Source: Hyphodiscus hymeniophilus (taxonomy: Eukaryota; Ascomycota; Leotiomycetes; Helotiales; Hyphodiscaceae). Taken from it: a stretch of 64,000 nt of DNA. The notes below the pieces were generated by a model that saw only the letters and a list, made by a program, of their open reading frames with translations, made no database searches and was not told the origin of the DNA. Location of the stretch: the NCBI GenBank assembly GCA_016508695.1, contig VNKQ01000003.1:1798001-1862000 (forward strand). The letters are read 5' to 3'. The translations under genes were made by a program, and so were the position numbers. Shown one piece after another: positions 33,360 to 46,071 of the stretch (its first letter is position 1; the number at the start of each line of letters is the position of its first letter).

Positions 33360-35701
33360 ATGGCGGACTTGGCAGACTCCGCTCTTGCAGCTACGACGGA
33401 AGCTCCCAGCGAGAATGCAACCCCGATTCAAGATGGAGACAATAAGTTTCAGAAGGCTATCTCGGCCTGGCGAAGTAGAAGTCCAATCCAAATCCGCTGA
33501 CGTAGTAGCTGACCTCTCATAGACATTGACTTGACCTCCATGATCTCAACCCTTGATAATACAGCTTCCGAAATTGTCACCTATCAGAGAGACTCTACAG
33601 TACAGCGCAAGGATCTAGCACAAAAGACGAAAGACTTCCGGAAGCTCGATGATCCTGCGAAGCTAGTTGAAATCAAGGCATTACTCAAAGGTTAGTATAA
33701 GTAGAAATGGAGAAGCTTGCAGGGCTGACAGTCTTTCCAGCATATCAAACGTTCATTGATCTCCTCACGAATCACTCAAAATCTACGAACTCGGCGTTCC
33801 TCCAGGTTTACTCCTCTTTATCCGAAGCTCCTGACCCATATCCGCTGCTCGAAGCCTCAGTCGACTCGCTACTTTTGTCAGAAGACACTTTACCCAAAGT
33901 TACACAGGAGAACGAACATCTGCAGAAGAGTGTCAGTACTCTTACGACCCAATTAGAGGATACTGAATCCCGATTGGAAGCTGAGAGGGCAGCTAGGAAG
34001 AGCTTAGAGGAGGGCCTGGAGACAAAAGTCAAGGACGTTGAGACTTCTTGGACGGCAGTGTTAGAAGAGAAAAAGGATAATTGGGAGGCGAAGGAGAAAC
34101 TTCTGGAAGAGAAAATAGAGATCCAGGATCGCTTGCTCAATGAAATCAAGGCTAGTTATGAGGTCACTCAGCGCCTTGGAGAGTCCGAAAATGCAGACAC
34201 AGGCCGTGGAAATGTCACGAGCGCAGAGCTGGAAATGGTGAACTCGGATTTGGAGCGGACAAGTGTACGGTTGGCTGAAGTCGAGGCACGTAACGAACAG
34301 CTTCGAATCGAGTTGGCCCAGTCAGCATCACAAGTTCCTAGCCAGCCCGCGTTAGTTTTGGAAGACGATCCAGGCTATATGCGTATGCGATCTGAGACTT
34401 CATCATTATTGAGAAAGTTGGATGCTGCTCGGGTTGAGCGGGATGCAAGGAAACGAGATCTAGACGGGAAGCTACGGTCGCTGGAGCGAGAGATTGGGAT
34501 GCTGAAGGAAGAACGCGACTCTCTGAAAACGAAGGTTCAGAAATGGAGTGATTACGAAGATGTGAAGCAGGAGCTTGAGGTTCTGAAGAGCATCGAGTTT
34601 TCGACTGGGGATGACGACGATGGACAAGATCTCGAAATGCCCACAAGTGTTGTACCAGCCAGCTTAGAAAATGGGTTCTCGGGTAAGGGGAAGAGCGATA
34701 CCCTGGAACAGCTTCTGCTTGCTCGCAACAAGAAGCTCAGCGACGAGTTGACCATACTCCGAGTCTCTCACCAGGATCTACAAAATCGACTGCAATCGAT
34801 GCAGGAGGATCTGTCTAGAAGCAACGCCGATCTTGAAAGGGCCCAGAATCTGACAGAAACCTTGGAAAACGATCTTGCTAATATGCAATCGGAAACCGTG
34901 ACGGCAAATCCTTCAGGTGCTTCTGTTGCGGGATCCTACGCCCCTTCTTTTGCAGGTCGTAAAGGTAGGTTTTCGCCAACTTCATCTGTTATATCTGGCT
35001 TCGACAATCAATCAATGCTGGGTAGAACAACCTTGGAGCAACTGCGATCAGGCGAACCTGTCGGTGGTGGCTCTGGGATTCTGCCCATGATAACAGCCCA
35101 GCGAGATCGATTCAAGAAAAGGAATACGCAATTAGAAACTGAGCTATCTGAGAGCCACCGGATGGTATCGTCTCTACGTCAAGAAATCGCCTCTTTGCAG
35201 AAAGACAATCTTAATCTATATGAGAAAACGAGATATGTCTCAACATACAATAGAGGTGGGCCGACAGCCTCCTCAGCATCATCGTATGCTACCAATCCCA
35301 ACCCCTCTATGATTCAAATGTCATCAACGTCTTCTTCTGGACTGGCTTTGGATCGATACCGTTCAGCGTACGAGTCCAATATCTCGCCATTCGCAGCGTT
35401 TCGAGGGCGGGAATCAGCTCGAGCGTACAAGCGCATGAGTTTGCCAGAGCGGATAGTGTTCTCGATCACCAGAATGGTTCTAGCGACTAGGACGAGTCGA
35501 AACCTGTTTGCGGGGTATTGTGTGGCCCTACATTTCGTCGTCTTCTTGGCTCTGTATTGGCTAGGCACGGTGGATACGGAACATCAAGCTTCGAATTTGG
35601 GCCAGGCAGTGGTAGCCGCTGCAGCGGGACCAATTGCTGCTGGGGGTGATTCTCAGCACGGCGACTGGCTTCAAGAGGGGTTCAGTGAGAAGGGTTCGTA
35701 A
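33360..35701 (+). CDS. COY1: CASP / COY1 family Golgi coiled-coil membrane protein
   Basis: Three exons, 33360-33474, 33523-33690 and 33741-35701 (introns 48 and 50 nt), give 747 aa. The N-terminus matches the CASP pattern: KFQKAISAWRN, IDLTSMISTLDNTASEIV, YQRDSTVQRKDLAQKT. Extended coiled coil covers about 130-480 and 560-600 (for example KKDNWEAKEKLLEEKIEIQD). One membrane span near the C-terminus (about 682-702, NLFAGYCVALHFVVFLALYW) makes a tail-anchored protein. CASP/Coy1 proteins sit on Golgi membranes and act in tethering and SNARE-dependent retrograde traffic. The first two exons are short and carry the conserved head; the third alone would lack it. Confidence 0.92.
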
Positions 35702-37263
35702 GGTAGGTAGGATACTGTACCATCATGTTATAATAGAGATATTGGCAAGATTTGCGGACTCGGAGGTGCTCGCTTGATCGAAATTGAGCCAAGACCGGTC
35801 AGCGACCTAGGACAAGATTCGGCTACCTGTCGTGGCCAAGTGGGCTGGTAGAACATAAGAAGATTCAATCTCAAGTTATTTTGAGAGCACGCGACTGCTC
35901 GCTCCTGGGGTAGGACAACTCAACCGATTCGACATTTCGAGCCCACTCGAGCGATCCGGGCAGCCCTCCGGATGATCGCTGGTAGAGATCCCGCGCGCTG
36001 CTTGATTGGTCTCGGTCTCACTTAAGGTTGGCCGTTGACGCCGACGAAATGAGCCGCCATTCTATTATTAATTCTGGCCCACTTTAATGCAGCCGCTGGC
36101 GGGGTTACTTTATTGGACCATCTGGGGGTGTCGACGATATCTGTGAAGTCCTAAAATAACTGGCAAGCGTCAAAGAGATTTGTATTGGCTGGGCAAGAGA
36201 AGCGCGGCTGTTGACCTCTGGGAGGTCTGGAAAGCGTCTCGCTGTCCAGGTACCTTAGTATTGATGGTCCCGGTATCGACGGAGGGGATGCTGTAGCGGC
36301 TTGTGGGATATCCACAGTCTTTGTGACGCGAGGCCAAGCTGCAAAGGCTATGGTCTCAGACGTTTATACTCAAGGTTGCAGTAGTGAGATGCTACCTTTC
36401 AGTCGATACGTCTACTTTATCTGTTTTTACGGAAGGCGACAGATAACGAGGCGTACAATGGCAAAGATCAAAAGCGGAGAACACAGACTCGATTTGGGGG
36501 TTCACACGAACATCTCTATCTACTGAGAAAGTCAAGGCTGGGTTCTCCATCTGAATTCGCGCTCAGTATTTGAAGTATCATACGTTTAGTCGATTGAACT
36601 TCAGACGCGTGGTGTTTCCACCGCCAATTCTGTGATCTGTCTGGTCTTTGGGCCTTGCCTTGTATGTGGAAGAGTACGGTCGGTGAGTGCCCCTCACTCG
36701 CTACACCAGCGGTCGACCTCAGCGCGGCCAGGGCGTCAAGACCAGAACAGACCTCTTCCGACAGGCCCTCGACCAACCTCGCCTAACCCCCCCCCCCCCA
36801 CTCCCCTGCAGATGAAGCCATCGGGCGCCCAAAGCCAATCATTCCCCGTGTTGATAGCTCTCCCGCGACGCTACAGTACAGTAGCAAGCCACCCCTTTTT
36901 AGAAACCCTTGCTCTTCTGGAGGTCTTGCCGCCGCTGGGGATATTTACAGTTACTCGAAGTATCGAGGTAGGCAGGCAAGCAAGCGGCTGCAAGTTCCAG
37001 GATTAGATACATGAAATTGCTTGCCAGTCGCAACGCTCCTGTATAAGATAAGACGAGGCTCGAACCCAAGTGTGAGCCTCCTCATCATCATCACCAGTGC
37101 GCTTGTCAATCGTCTCGAGAGTCAAGTCAACCCAGAACCTCCTCATCTCATCCATACACCGGCCACAATTAGCATTTCGGACTCTTCTTTGCTCACGTCG
37201 ATTGTCATCCTAACCTCGCACCTCTTTATATTCTCTCGTTTATTTCTCATATCAATAATCAGT
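35702..37263. other. Intergenic, 1.56 kb, with poly-C tract and GTACCTTAG motif
   Basis: Upstream of the DUF3455 gene. It contains AGGTACCTTAG (36248-36258), a run of 13 C (36787-36799), a TATAAG-like string near 37039 and a pyrimidine-rich leader. Open frames here have no recognisable domain. Confidence 0.55.
36248..36258. promoter_or_regulatory. AGGTACCTTAG motif
   Basis: The same palindromic core (AGGTACCT) plus TTAG as the two sites upstream of CPS1. Here it lies about 1 kb upstream of the DUF3455 start. Regulatory meaning is inferred from recurrence only. Confidence 0.25.
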
Positions 37264-38158
37264 ATGCTTTATTCAATATGGATGGTCTCAGCGCTATGCG
37301 CAACTGCTTTGTCCGCACCGACTCTCACATTCTCATCTGATGCGGCCGCACGACCAGTAGAGATGAAAGTGCTATCAGAATACTTTCAGATGCTGGGATC
37401 AAAAGTTCAAGAAGGAAAGAAAATGGCACAAGCGCCAGTTTGCAACATGAACAACGCCGTTATGCCAGTAGCTTGTAAGCGCCCCTCATCTCAAGCCTCC
37501 AACGCCGACTAACACAATCAAGCACCAAAACCTCTCCCACCTCCAACAGCAGGCCTCGTGTTAAAGCATGTAGCCATCGGTAGAGGAACCCAAAACTACT
37601 CCTGTGGAGCAAACCAAACAGCAGCTCCCGTAGCACTCGGCGCCCTCGCAACCCTCTACAATGCTTCTTGCGTAGCCTCCACCTACCCCACACTCCTCGC
37701 CATGCTCCCGAACGTTGCATTACAATTTAACCTCACGACGACCAACCAAGCTACGCTCTCTCCGTCAAACCTCGCCATCAGTGGCCACCACTACTTTTCA
37801 AACGCCAGCACCCCTACGTTCAACCTCGACACTCCATCCTTGGACTTGGGCTTTGCACCTTGTTCGAAGAACGCTTCTGTCTCTGCTCCGGCTGGGGCGC
37901 CGGTGGGCCAAGATAATAAGGGAAATGGTGCCGTGGCGTGGTTGAAGCTTTTGACGATAGACGGGGCAACGGGCGGCTTGGAGGAGATTTACAGAGTTAA
38001 TACTGCGGGTGGAAACCCACCTGCTACCTGCGCGGGTATGCCTGCTACCTTTGAAGTACAATATGCTGCTGAGTAAGTGTCTCCCTCCACTCTCCTTCCT
38101 CATCAGCCAAGAAGACATATTCTAACGTGGATACAGGTATTGGTTCTACGAGTCATAG
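37264..38158 (+). CDS. Secreted DUF3455 protein
   Basis: Three exons, 37264-37474, 37523-38072 and 38137-38158 (introns 48 and 64 nt; last exon 22 nt), give 260 aa. A signal peptide is evident (MLYSIWMVSALCATALSA). The body matches the DUF3455 family: VLKHVAIGRGTQNYSCG, GALATLYNASC, GNGAVAWLKLLTIDG, and the usual C-terminal EYWFYES, which needs the last micro-exon. Such proteins are often labelled 'malate dehydrogenase-like' in fungal databases without biochemical support. Six or more Cys and several N-x-S/T sites fit an extracellular protein. It is probably secreted; function unknown. Confidence 0.9.
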
Positions 38159-38894
38159 ATAGACGAGATGTGCTCTGGATGCAATAGAGAGATTTCGGCT
38201 TCGTTCACTTCATCATACCCGGCGTTGACCAGCATTGGAAGGCGTTTCGGGGCTTGGATATACACTTTGGATATATTGGTCGTGAGAGGTTCACGGCGGT
38301 GGAAAGCACCTGCGGCCCGACCGCTGGTGCGTGCAGCTTAGCATAGACTTAATGCATAGAACTATTGCAGATACTTCATTCGTCATTTCGAGTATGCAGT
38401 CATGTCATGATGGTAGTGACATTCTTTGAGCATGAGACAAAGCTTGAACGGGTCTTTCATCGAGTTGTGACTCCGCCCCTGCCATATCTTACAAGCCCAC
38501 CCGCACAGCATTTGTCAGAAATTTGCGTTGGTCGTACATTTGATCACTTTGTCAAAGAATACATAATGATTTTGCAGATGGGTTGAGGAGTGTAGGGAGT
38601 GTAAGAGAAAAGGAGGGCAAATCGCTAGTTAGCTTCCGCTTTACAGTAGCCACTGTGGCTGAGACGCGTGCATTTGGTGTGTTGATTTTCCCCGCGAAGT
38701 CAACATTAGGAGGCCCGAGATTGGATGCCGACAGTTTCCAAGCATAACATCGACCGCTTGAACATCAATTTCCAGCTTACCAATCTAGAGGTATTTGCGA
38801 CATATTCTGCCAGATCGCATTTGCTCCACCCCGCCCCTTCTTCGATAAGTACTTCGCGGCGCAATCTAGTTTGGATTGCCTCTTAAACACGAAG
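38159..38894. other. Intergenic
   Basis: 3' flank of the DUF3455 gene and promoter of the Mis12 gene. Nothing distinctive was recognised. Confidence 0.55.
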
Positions 38895-39937
38895 ATGAAC
38901 GAGCCAGTACAGTCGGACACGACTATGCTCACAGAGCATTTTACATATCGTCCTGTGGTAAGTCCACTATTCTTCAAGGTACCATTGATTATTGGGCAGA
39001 CTGACACATTCTGTAGGCTCTGATTGACGACATAGTAAATAGCATCAACACCCTGACCTTCAGAGCAACAGACGCAGTTGAGAAAGGTCTCCTCTCCGCC
39101 GACCCCTCGAACCTAGGCTTTCAGATCCCCTCTCGTAACACCCCAGAAGACGAAAATGCCACAGCGATAATCAGAGACACGATCACAGTTGAGGTAGAGA
39201 ATGGCGTCCACCAACTCGAAACTCTGCTCGAGGCGAAGATAGATAGGAATTTCGACAAGCTGGAAATCTTGGCGTTGCGGAATCACCTGAGCGTGCCACC
39301 AGAGCTTAGGGACTGGGTGCGGCTGGGGCATTATCAGGGACTGAACTTTACGGTGGATGGAGATGCGCCGAGTACGACGTCCATTACATTGCAGAGGAAG
39401 AAATTGAGGGAGGTGGAGAAGTTACATTCGTTACTGCTGGCTGAGACGGCGAGGAATGAGGCTACGATCGATTCCATTAGAGGGTTGCTTTCGAAACAAG
39501 TTCTGAAGAGAGAGCCGTCGGAGGATACGCAAGCTGCACATCCTACATTTGCGTTCTTGCAAGATAAGGGAGGTTTGAAGGGTGATGTTTCACATCCCAT
39601 CAGTACTACAACGTCGTTTGCTTTGTCGCAGTTACCGGCTTTGAAGAGTTTACTGCAGAATCTGAAGCCTAGGCTGGATGAGCTCGTGAATGATAATGGC
39701 CAGGAGGGTCTTGTAGGGGAGGAGGAGAAGAGCTGGAAGCGGGAGAGATTGGAATTTGTGGAGAAAGAGGCTCGGAGACATTTGGAGAATGTGAGGGGCC
39801 TTGAGCTGGGCGATATGGGAGAGGTCCGAGACGGAGAATGGCAGGGGGAAGGAAGGAAACTTGGAAAGGAGGAAGTGGAGGACTTGGAGAGGGTCGTGAA
39901 ACTTGTCGGAGGAGGGGATGCTATGGATGAGAGCTAG
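38895..39937 (+). CDS. MTW1: Kinetochore protein Mis12/Mtw1
   Basis: Two exons, 38895-38957 and 39017-39937 (59-nt intron), give 327 aa. The N-terminus across the junction reads LTEHFTYRPV then ALIDDIVNSINTLTFRATDA, which is the Mis12 signature (HF.Y.P..LIDDI.N). Next come GLLSADPSNLGFQIP and a coiled coil (VHQLETLLEAKIDRNFDKLE; LQRKKLREVEKLHSLLLAE). Mis12/Mtw1 is a core subunit of the MIND complex linking inner-kinetochore CENP-C to Ndc80. The C-terminal 100 residues are charged and divergent. An alternative Met (38925) lies within exon 1, but 38895 keeps the longer head. Confidence 0.93.
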
Positions 39938-40413
39938 GAGCGTCTTGTTGGCGGTGTTCTAGATGATGTTGGAAGAGATAATGGGCGTTTGGCATATACC
40001 TTGAGGAATGATCTTTGAACTGGAAAAGAGAGGCTCGGATTGTCTTGTGAAATGGAAATGATGCCTTTGGACGTGAGGAGAATTACTTTGAAAGACCTAA
40101 TTACTATCTGCAATTGATAGATTACAGGTAGCTTCAATGTCTTCTTATACTAACACTTTGAAATGATGGTTTGCTATCAGGTTTGAAGTACTTAAAAAGG
40201 AGTCCAAAATGGTCAAACTATTTCAGAGAGTGAGAGCTGTACAGAGAGCCAAAGTCAAACATCCCTGTAACTTCAGCCTTCCCCGACTCTCAAGGCCGCT
40301 CTTTTTAGAGCTCATATCCATCATCATTCCATCGTAGCGCGAACAACAACTTCTCCACAGGCACTATGCTAAACCTTCATTCAATCATGAGATGAGCTCC
40401 ACATGCTTGAGGT
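39938..40413. other. Intergenic, presumed Vps3 promoter
   Basis: Between two plus-strand genes. No gene, repeat or RNA recognised. Confidence 0.55.
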
Positions 40414-43400
40414 ATGGATGCGAACGATCCTAAAGAGCCTTCTAGCTCGATCGTAGAACGCGCCAGCCCGGAAACTGGGCCTTATGTCCTGCGAACTCTA
40501 CTCGAAGATTTGCCCTTGTCCGCGGACGGCGACAGAGATGATATTGAGATTACATGTGTAGAGTTTCTAGGTATGCAGCTCTGATTCAGCCTGCGGGCTT
40601 TCATTTACATTGGCGCTTTCTCCAACAGTTCGAGAGCTAAAGATCCCCCATAGACCAGAATCTCTATGTTGGGACCTCTGCTTCCGAGATCTTACACTTC
40701 TTCCAAATACCTCCCGATCCCGCGGATGCATCTGGCAAATCATCGTATATTCTAGCCTCGAGGCTACCCCCAGCATATCACGAGCCTCCCACTGCCGCCA
40801 GACCAGGCGTTCAGCAGATTCTCCTCCTCCCGAAAGTCAACAAGGCATGCATACTGTGTAACTGGACAGTCACATTCTATTCTCTACCGGAGCTCAGCCC
40901 TGCGTTTGGGACTACACAAATCAAGCAATGTAATTGGATAGGAGGAATAGATCTCAATGCGGAGAACGATGGTGGGGGCCAGCAAGGCCAGAATACGACG
41001 GCTACAGTCTTGCTTTCGTTGAACAAGAAGATGAGGGTCATTCGAATTGGAGAAGACCCTCGCGCTCTCAGGGTACCTCTCATCCGAGTACACGTCCAAG
41101 TACACCTTCTTACATTATTTCTAATTCTCGCTAGACAATTGACTTCGCTGGATGCACCATTTCCATACGCCGAGACTCGATTGCTTGTGTTGCTGATGCT
41201 CGAGCTTATGCACTCTTAGATGTCGACCGTCAACTCAAGATACCTCTATTCCCGATCTCTTCACTAGATGATTCACAGTCTGGGAGCATCTCAGGTCGAG
41301 TTGAGGATATCTCTGGGAATTCTAGTGGAGGCGTTTCACGCAGCGCTTCAACAGCCACCCAGGGGGCCAGTGGACTTAGTGATGAGCGAGGGCACAGTCG
41401 AAGCACCAGCCTCGGCACGTTTATGAGCGGTGCGTCTCGGAGACAGGCTCAGCAGCGCGGAATTAGTCCAGATATTGGTGGACGAGAGACTCCGGATCGG
41501 TTATTCAGAGAAAGTTCACCGGCAACCAGTCCCGCTCCTGCAACTCGTGATACTAGTCCAGGCTCCAATAAGCCTCTCCCGGCACCGCCGGTTGAGGATA
41601 CATCTGCAGAGCAAGCTCCTCAAATAGCTCCACCTGCCGCACCCGTATATCTGAAGCCTCACATTGTCTCTCCTACTGCTCAGGAGTTTCTTCTAGTCAC
41701 TGGCACTGGGCCTCGTGATCCCGGAGTTGGCATGTTCGTGAATCTAGAAGGTGATCCTACTCGATCGACCTTAGAGTTCGATACCTATCCTGATGAAGTT
41801 GTTGTTGACGGCCGAGGAGTTGATGTTGAACCGACTCCGGTTAACTTTGATGATGAAGAAGATGGATTCGTTCTTGCCTCCATGGCTCGCGCCTTTGGCG
41901 ATGACTTGCGGCAAGGCATAGAGATTCAACGATGGGATCTAGACCCTGGCGAGGGCGAATCGTCCAAGTTCTGGCTGGAGGCACCATCAAGTACCGAGGA
42001 AAAGCAAACAGCTAGGATTGGGCTGCGATCTGTGGTAGATCGTGGAGACATTTTCTTTGATGAAGCTGTGGATCGACTTCGGCTGAAGCGCTTCTCACCT
42101 TTTGCCGAGAGGTCAATGGATGACTCCATTTTGTCTCTGCGGAGCGTTGATTCTAGGACAGCCTTATCACTGGAACGAGTATCTGCAGAGAAAGAACTTT
42201 TCGAAAGCGGCGACTCCTTACCAGAAGGTTGGGAAGGAAAACGAAACGAAGAAGAGTTGCAAATTGCTCAGAGACTCGGTCATTCCAAAACACGGGTAGC
42301 AGCCTGGTCTGGCAAGAACATATGGTGGGCTGTCAGGAACCCATTGGCGTTGCGTCTAGATCAATGGCTGTCTTCTTTGACAACCAATGAGGTACGAAAC
42401 GATCAGACCTACCCTTCACTGGACAGACGGAAAGCTGTTGAGATTATCAATTCTTTGAGAGGGCGTGAAGCAAAGACCGAGACAGAATTCCTCAGTCTGG
42501 GATATATCAGACAGCGAGCAGGACTTCTGATATTCATGAGTATTCTGGATGCACTCGCAGAGCAACCTACAGAAGTAGAGTATCGAGCAGCGGAAGAATC
42601 ACTCCTTGAAGGTGGTCTTGATCCTAGGGTTATTCTCTCTATCGTGCCATATCTTCGAAACGAGATAGTCGAGGGCAAACAAGGCATATGGGTGCATGGT
42701 GGTGTCAAAGATTCCGCGGACAATTTCATCACGAACAAGCTACCTGATGGATCAGAATCAAACAGCACTGCTATGTCGGATCATATCCTCCATTTTTTGA
42801 GAAGGTTTCTGACCGCATGGCGGAAAAAGAAAGGATTTGGCAGTGTTGCGAACGAGAACGAGGTGTTCAGAAGCGTCGATGCAGCCCTTCTTATTGTTCT
42901 TCTCCAGTTGGACAAGTCTACCCCTCCATCTCTAGGACCACCACCTCGCGACTCTATAAGAGCCCATCTATACGCGCTTGTCGATCATGGCGTGGACTGT
43001 TTTGAAAGAGCTGTGACGCTGCTTGAATCACACCATCGACTCTATGTTCTCAGCCGCCTGTACCAAAGCCGAAGAATGACAGGTGAGGTGCTTGGAACAT
43101 GGCGTCGGATAGTGGAAGGAGAATTGGATGAAGGGGGTGAATTTCCTAATGGGGAACAGAGAATTCGTGAACATCTTGTCAGGATTCGCAATTCGGCTCT
43201 GGTGCAAGAATATGGCGTTTGGCTAGCCACCCGAAATCCAAGGCTTGGCGTTCTTGTGTTTGCAGACGATCAAAGTTTGGTCAAATTTCGGCCAACGGAC
43301 GTTGTCGGGATCCTTCGAGATGGAGCCCCAGGGGCGGTGAAAGACTACCTTGAGCATCTCGTTTTCAACAAAAATCATGCCGAGTACATCAACGAGCTGA

Positions 43401-44158
43401 TTGCGTATTACCTGGACATTGTCACAAACAAACTCGAGGAATCCAACGAAGCTAGAGAGATATTGGCACAAACATATGAATCGTACAGAGCTTTGCGACC
43501 ACCAAAGCCAACTTACCGACAATTTATCACGGATAATTCCATTAATGAAGAATGGTGGCATAGCCGTCTTCGTCTCTTGCAGTTACTTGGTGGAAGTCAG
43601 GGATTTGCGTCACAATATGACGTTGCCGCCATTCTGGCAAGAATAGCTCCTTATACGGCAGAGCTCGTTCCAGAAGTGATCATTCTCGATGGAAGGCAGT
43701 CGCACCATGAAGAGGCATTAAAGCTTCTGACGCATGGTTTAGGAGACTATGACACCGCAATCAATTATTGTCTTCTAGGAGGATCCAGTATGTACCATCC
43801 AATTTCTGGTACTGTAGCGAGAGAGAGCCGCCCAACGCGAGAAGAGCAATCGAAGTTATTTCGCTTTTTGCTTGGAGAGTTCCTACGGATTGAGGATATC
43901 AGCAACCGTGTGGAACAGACGAGTAACCTGCTTGAGCGCTTCGGTGCTTGGTTTGATGTTGGATATGTATTGAGCTCAATTCCTGACACATGGTCTGTTG
44001 AACTGGTCTCTGGGTACTTGGTCAGTGCTCTGAGACGTATTGTCAGGGAGCGGAGTGAGACGATGGTTGCGAAGGCGTTGAGCGGAGCGGAGAACCTGAA
44101 GGTTGCCGCCGATCTCATTGGCAAGATTGAAGCAGCGGGACCGACTATTGAGACATGA
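40414..44158 (+). CDS. VPS3: CORVET subunit Vps3 (TGFBRAP1/Vps39 family)
   Basis: Three exons, 40414-40570, 40654-41072 and 41135-44158 (introns 83 and 62 nt), give 1199 aa. The N-terminal CNH/beta-propeller region is assembled across the junctions: DDIEITCVEFL, NLYVGTSASEILHFFQIPPD, PGVQQILLLPKVNKACIL, TIDFAGCTISIRRDSIACV. A Ser/Pro-rich linker follows (about 240-360). The propeller resumes at FLLVTGTGPRDPGVGMFVN. The C-terminal half is alpha-solenoid with Vps39-type blocks (LLQLDKSTPPSLGPPP; DYDTAINYCLLGG; LFRFLLGEFLRIED). The first acceptor was chosen as CATAG at 40651-40653 because it alone keeps the NLYVGTS frame. Vps3 joins Vps8 and the Vps-C core to tether Rab5-positive endosomes. Confidence 0.92.
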
Positions 44159-44352
44159 GAATATCAAGAATATTTACAACACTCCTTGATCGTCATCCGC
44201 GCTCATTGCTCACGTAGACTGCGAAGAAAGCGCTACCTGGATGGCTAGGGGTAGTGCCTGCCCATCAAGGTCGCTGGCCATGACAGACCTACTCTTCGAG
44301 CACGTTCCTGTCAATTTCACCTTCTCTTTCTCCAAAAATAGTTTCAGGCTTC

Positions 44353-46071
44353 ATGATGGATGAAGATATTCATATCCACGATATAATTGTTATCGGCGCC
44401 GGCCCATGTGGGCTGGCCCTTGCAGCAAGACTCCGCGAACACACACCCTCTGCTCTTTTCACAGATAGCGAGCACCAAAGGTACCACTGGATGAAAGCGT
44501 CGACAACCTCCAAGCGCACCAAGCCAGTCCGCACCTCTCGACGCTCTCGCACAGATCGTGATCGTCTTCTCCAAGGTCCTTCTCCCTCCAAATCCACAAT
44601 CGACATGGCGGTCCTCGACGCTCAGTCCAGCACCTGGATGTCTTCATGGAATTCCAAATTCTCAAATCTCCGCATCAGCCACTTGAGGAGCCCAATGTTC
44701 TTCCATCCTGACCCCAGCGACAGAGACGGCTTACTGTCTTTCACATACCGAGAAGCTCGAGAGAAGGAGTTGAGAGAGATCCAAGGGGTGGTAGGCAAGA
44801 GTCTAAGCAAACATCAGCGGAAACAGCAGATGAAAAGGAAAGGAAGCGTAAACCAGGAAACGAGCTATCTGGATGAAAGGGATAGAAACGATTATTTCCG
44901 TCCTAGTCAGTCGCTTTTCAAAAAGTATTGTGAGGAGGTGGCTTCACGGTATGGATTGAGTGATTTGGTGGAAGAGGCAGAGGTTTCCTCTATTTCGTAC
45001 GAGCCTTCGTTGGTGGATAAGGACTCTGGGATCTTTACGCTTAAGACCTCTGCTGGAATGAAGAGGGCTCGAATTGTTGTCATGGCCGTCGGAGCGGCAT
45101 TGAAACCAAAACTTCCACCAGATTGTCCTTTCTGCGGACTCGAGCAAACGGGAAGCGTGACGCACGCCTTCATGCGCCCTAATAGCTCTCCTTCCCTCTC
45201 GAAGCAAGGCAACACTCTCCCGCCCCACGTTCTTCGCAAAATCGCAGCTAAGAAGCCCACCAATATAATCGTCGTAGGTGGTGGACTAACATCCGCCCAA
45301 ATCACAGACACAGCTCTCTCATCAGGTGTAACGAAAGTCTACCATCTCATGCGTGGCAGGATGAAAGTCAAACACTTCGACGTCGATCTTCCCTGGGTAG
45401 GCAAATACAAAAACTACCATTTGGCCACCTTCTGGAGCGCGGACGATGACGAGGAGAGGTTCGAGATGGTGAGAGATGCAAGGGGTGGAGGTAGCATCAC
45501 GCCGGAGTATAGGAAGATTCTTCAGGGGCACGAGGCAGGTGGGAGAGTGGATATTTGCACGGAAACGGAGATTGTTGGGGCGAGGTGGATCGAGGAGAAG
45601 CAGTGTTGGGAGGTAAAGACGAGGCCGGAAATTGAGATGCCGGGGATTGATCATGTTGTTTATGCTACGGGACTGCAGGTCGACTTTAAGGGTATTCCTG
45701 CCCTTCAACCGTTGCTGGGAGAGCAGGATGTTAGATGCATTGGCGGTATGCCATGCCTGACGGATGATTTGATGTTGAGTGAGGATGTACCGCTTTTTGT
45801 CACCGGGAGACTGGCAAGTCTGAGGTTAGGGCCTGGGGCGGGAAATCTGGAGGGCGCAAGGATGGGTGCTGAGAGGATTGCCTGGAAAGTTGGCGAGTTA
45901 TTGAGAGATTGGGATAAACTGTCGCCTGGGCTCGACATTACAGAGAATGCGGATAGTGGGTATGGAAGTACGGGAAGTGGCGAGGAGGAGGTTGACAGTA
46001 GGAGGATGGGACTCGGGATCGAGAATCAATTCGCAGTCTTGGGAAGAGAGGATGACGAGGAAGATAGCTGA
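44353..46071 (+). CDS. FAD-dependent oxidoreductase / monooxygenase-like flavoprotein
   Basis: Intronless, 572 aa. FAD-binding GxGxxG lies at residues 15-20 (DIIVIGAGPCGLALAARL). A second dinucleotide site IIVVGGGLTSAQ starts near 305, and an ATG motif (VVYATGLQVDF) lies at about 438-440. The order fits class B flavin monooxygenases or the related OSGIN/lysine-hydroxylase-like group (block LRISHLRSPMFFHPDP resembles these). Substrate unknown. A Lys/Arg-rich insert (about 55-75) follows the first beta-alpha-beta unit, and an acidic tail ends the protein. Two adjacent Met codons at 44353 and 44356 are equally good starts. No siderophore or other biosynthetic neighbour supports a specific pathway. 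Confidence 0.85.
   Translation: MMDEDIHIHDIIVIGAGPCGLALAARLREHTPSALFTDSEHQRYHWMKASTTSKRTKPVRTSRRSRTDRDRLLQGPSPSKSTIDMAVLDAQSSTWMSSWNSKFSNLRISHLRSPMFFHPDPSDRDGLLSFTYREAREKELREIQGVVGKSLSKHQRKQQMKRKGSVNQETSYLDERDRNDYFRPSQSLFKKYCEEVASRYGLSDLVEEAEVSSISYEPSLVDKDSGIFTLKTSAGMKRARIVVMAVGAALKPKLPPDCPFCGLEQTGSVTHAFMRPNSSPSLSKQGNTLPPHVLRKIAAKKPTNIIVVGGGLTSAQITDTALSSGVTKVYHLMRGRMKVKHFDVDLPWVGKYKNYHLATFWSADDDEERFEMVRDARGGGSITPEYRKILQGHEAGGRVDICTETEIVGARWIEEKQCWEVKTRPEIEMPGIDHVVYATGLQVDFKGIPALQPLLGEQDVRCIGGMPCLTDDLMLSEDVPLFVTGRLASLRLGPGAGNLEGARMGAERIAWKVGELLRDWDKLSPGLDITENADSGYGSTGSGEEEVDSRRMGLGIENQFAVLGREDDEEDS

Noticed and set aside
36787..36799. Run of 13 C as a functional element
   Set aside because: Homopolymers of this length are common in intergenic DNA and prone to sequencing error; nothing around it suggests a role.
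44353..46071. Siderophore-type ornithine hydroxylase
   Set aside because: FAD and NAD(P) motifs fit a broad flavoprotein class. No siderophore synthetase, transporter or regulator lies nearby, so a specific call is not supported.
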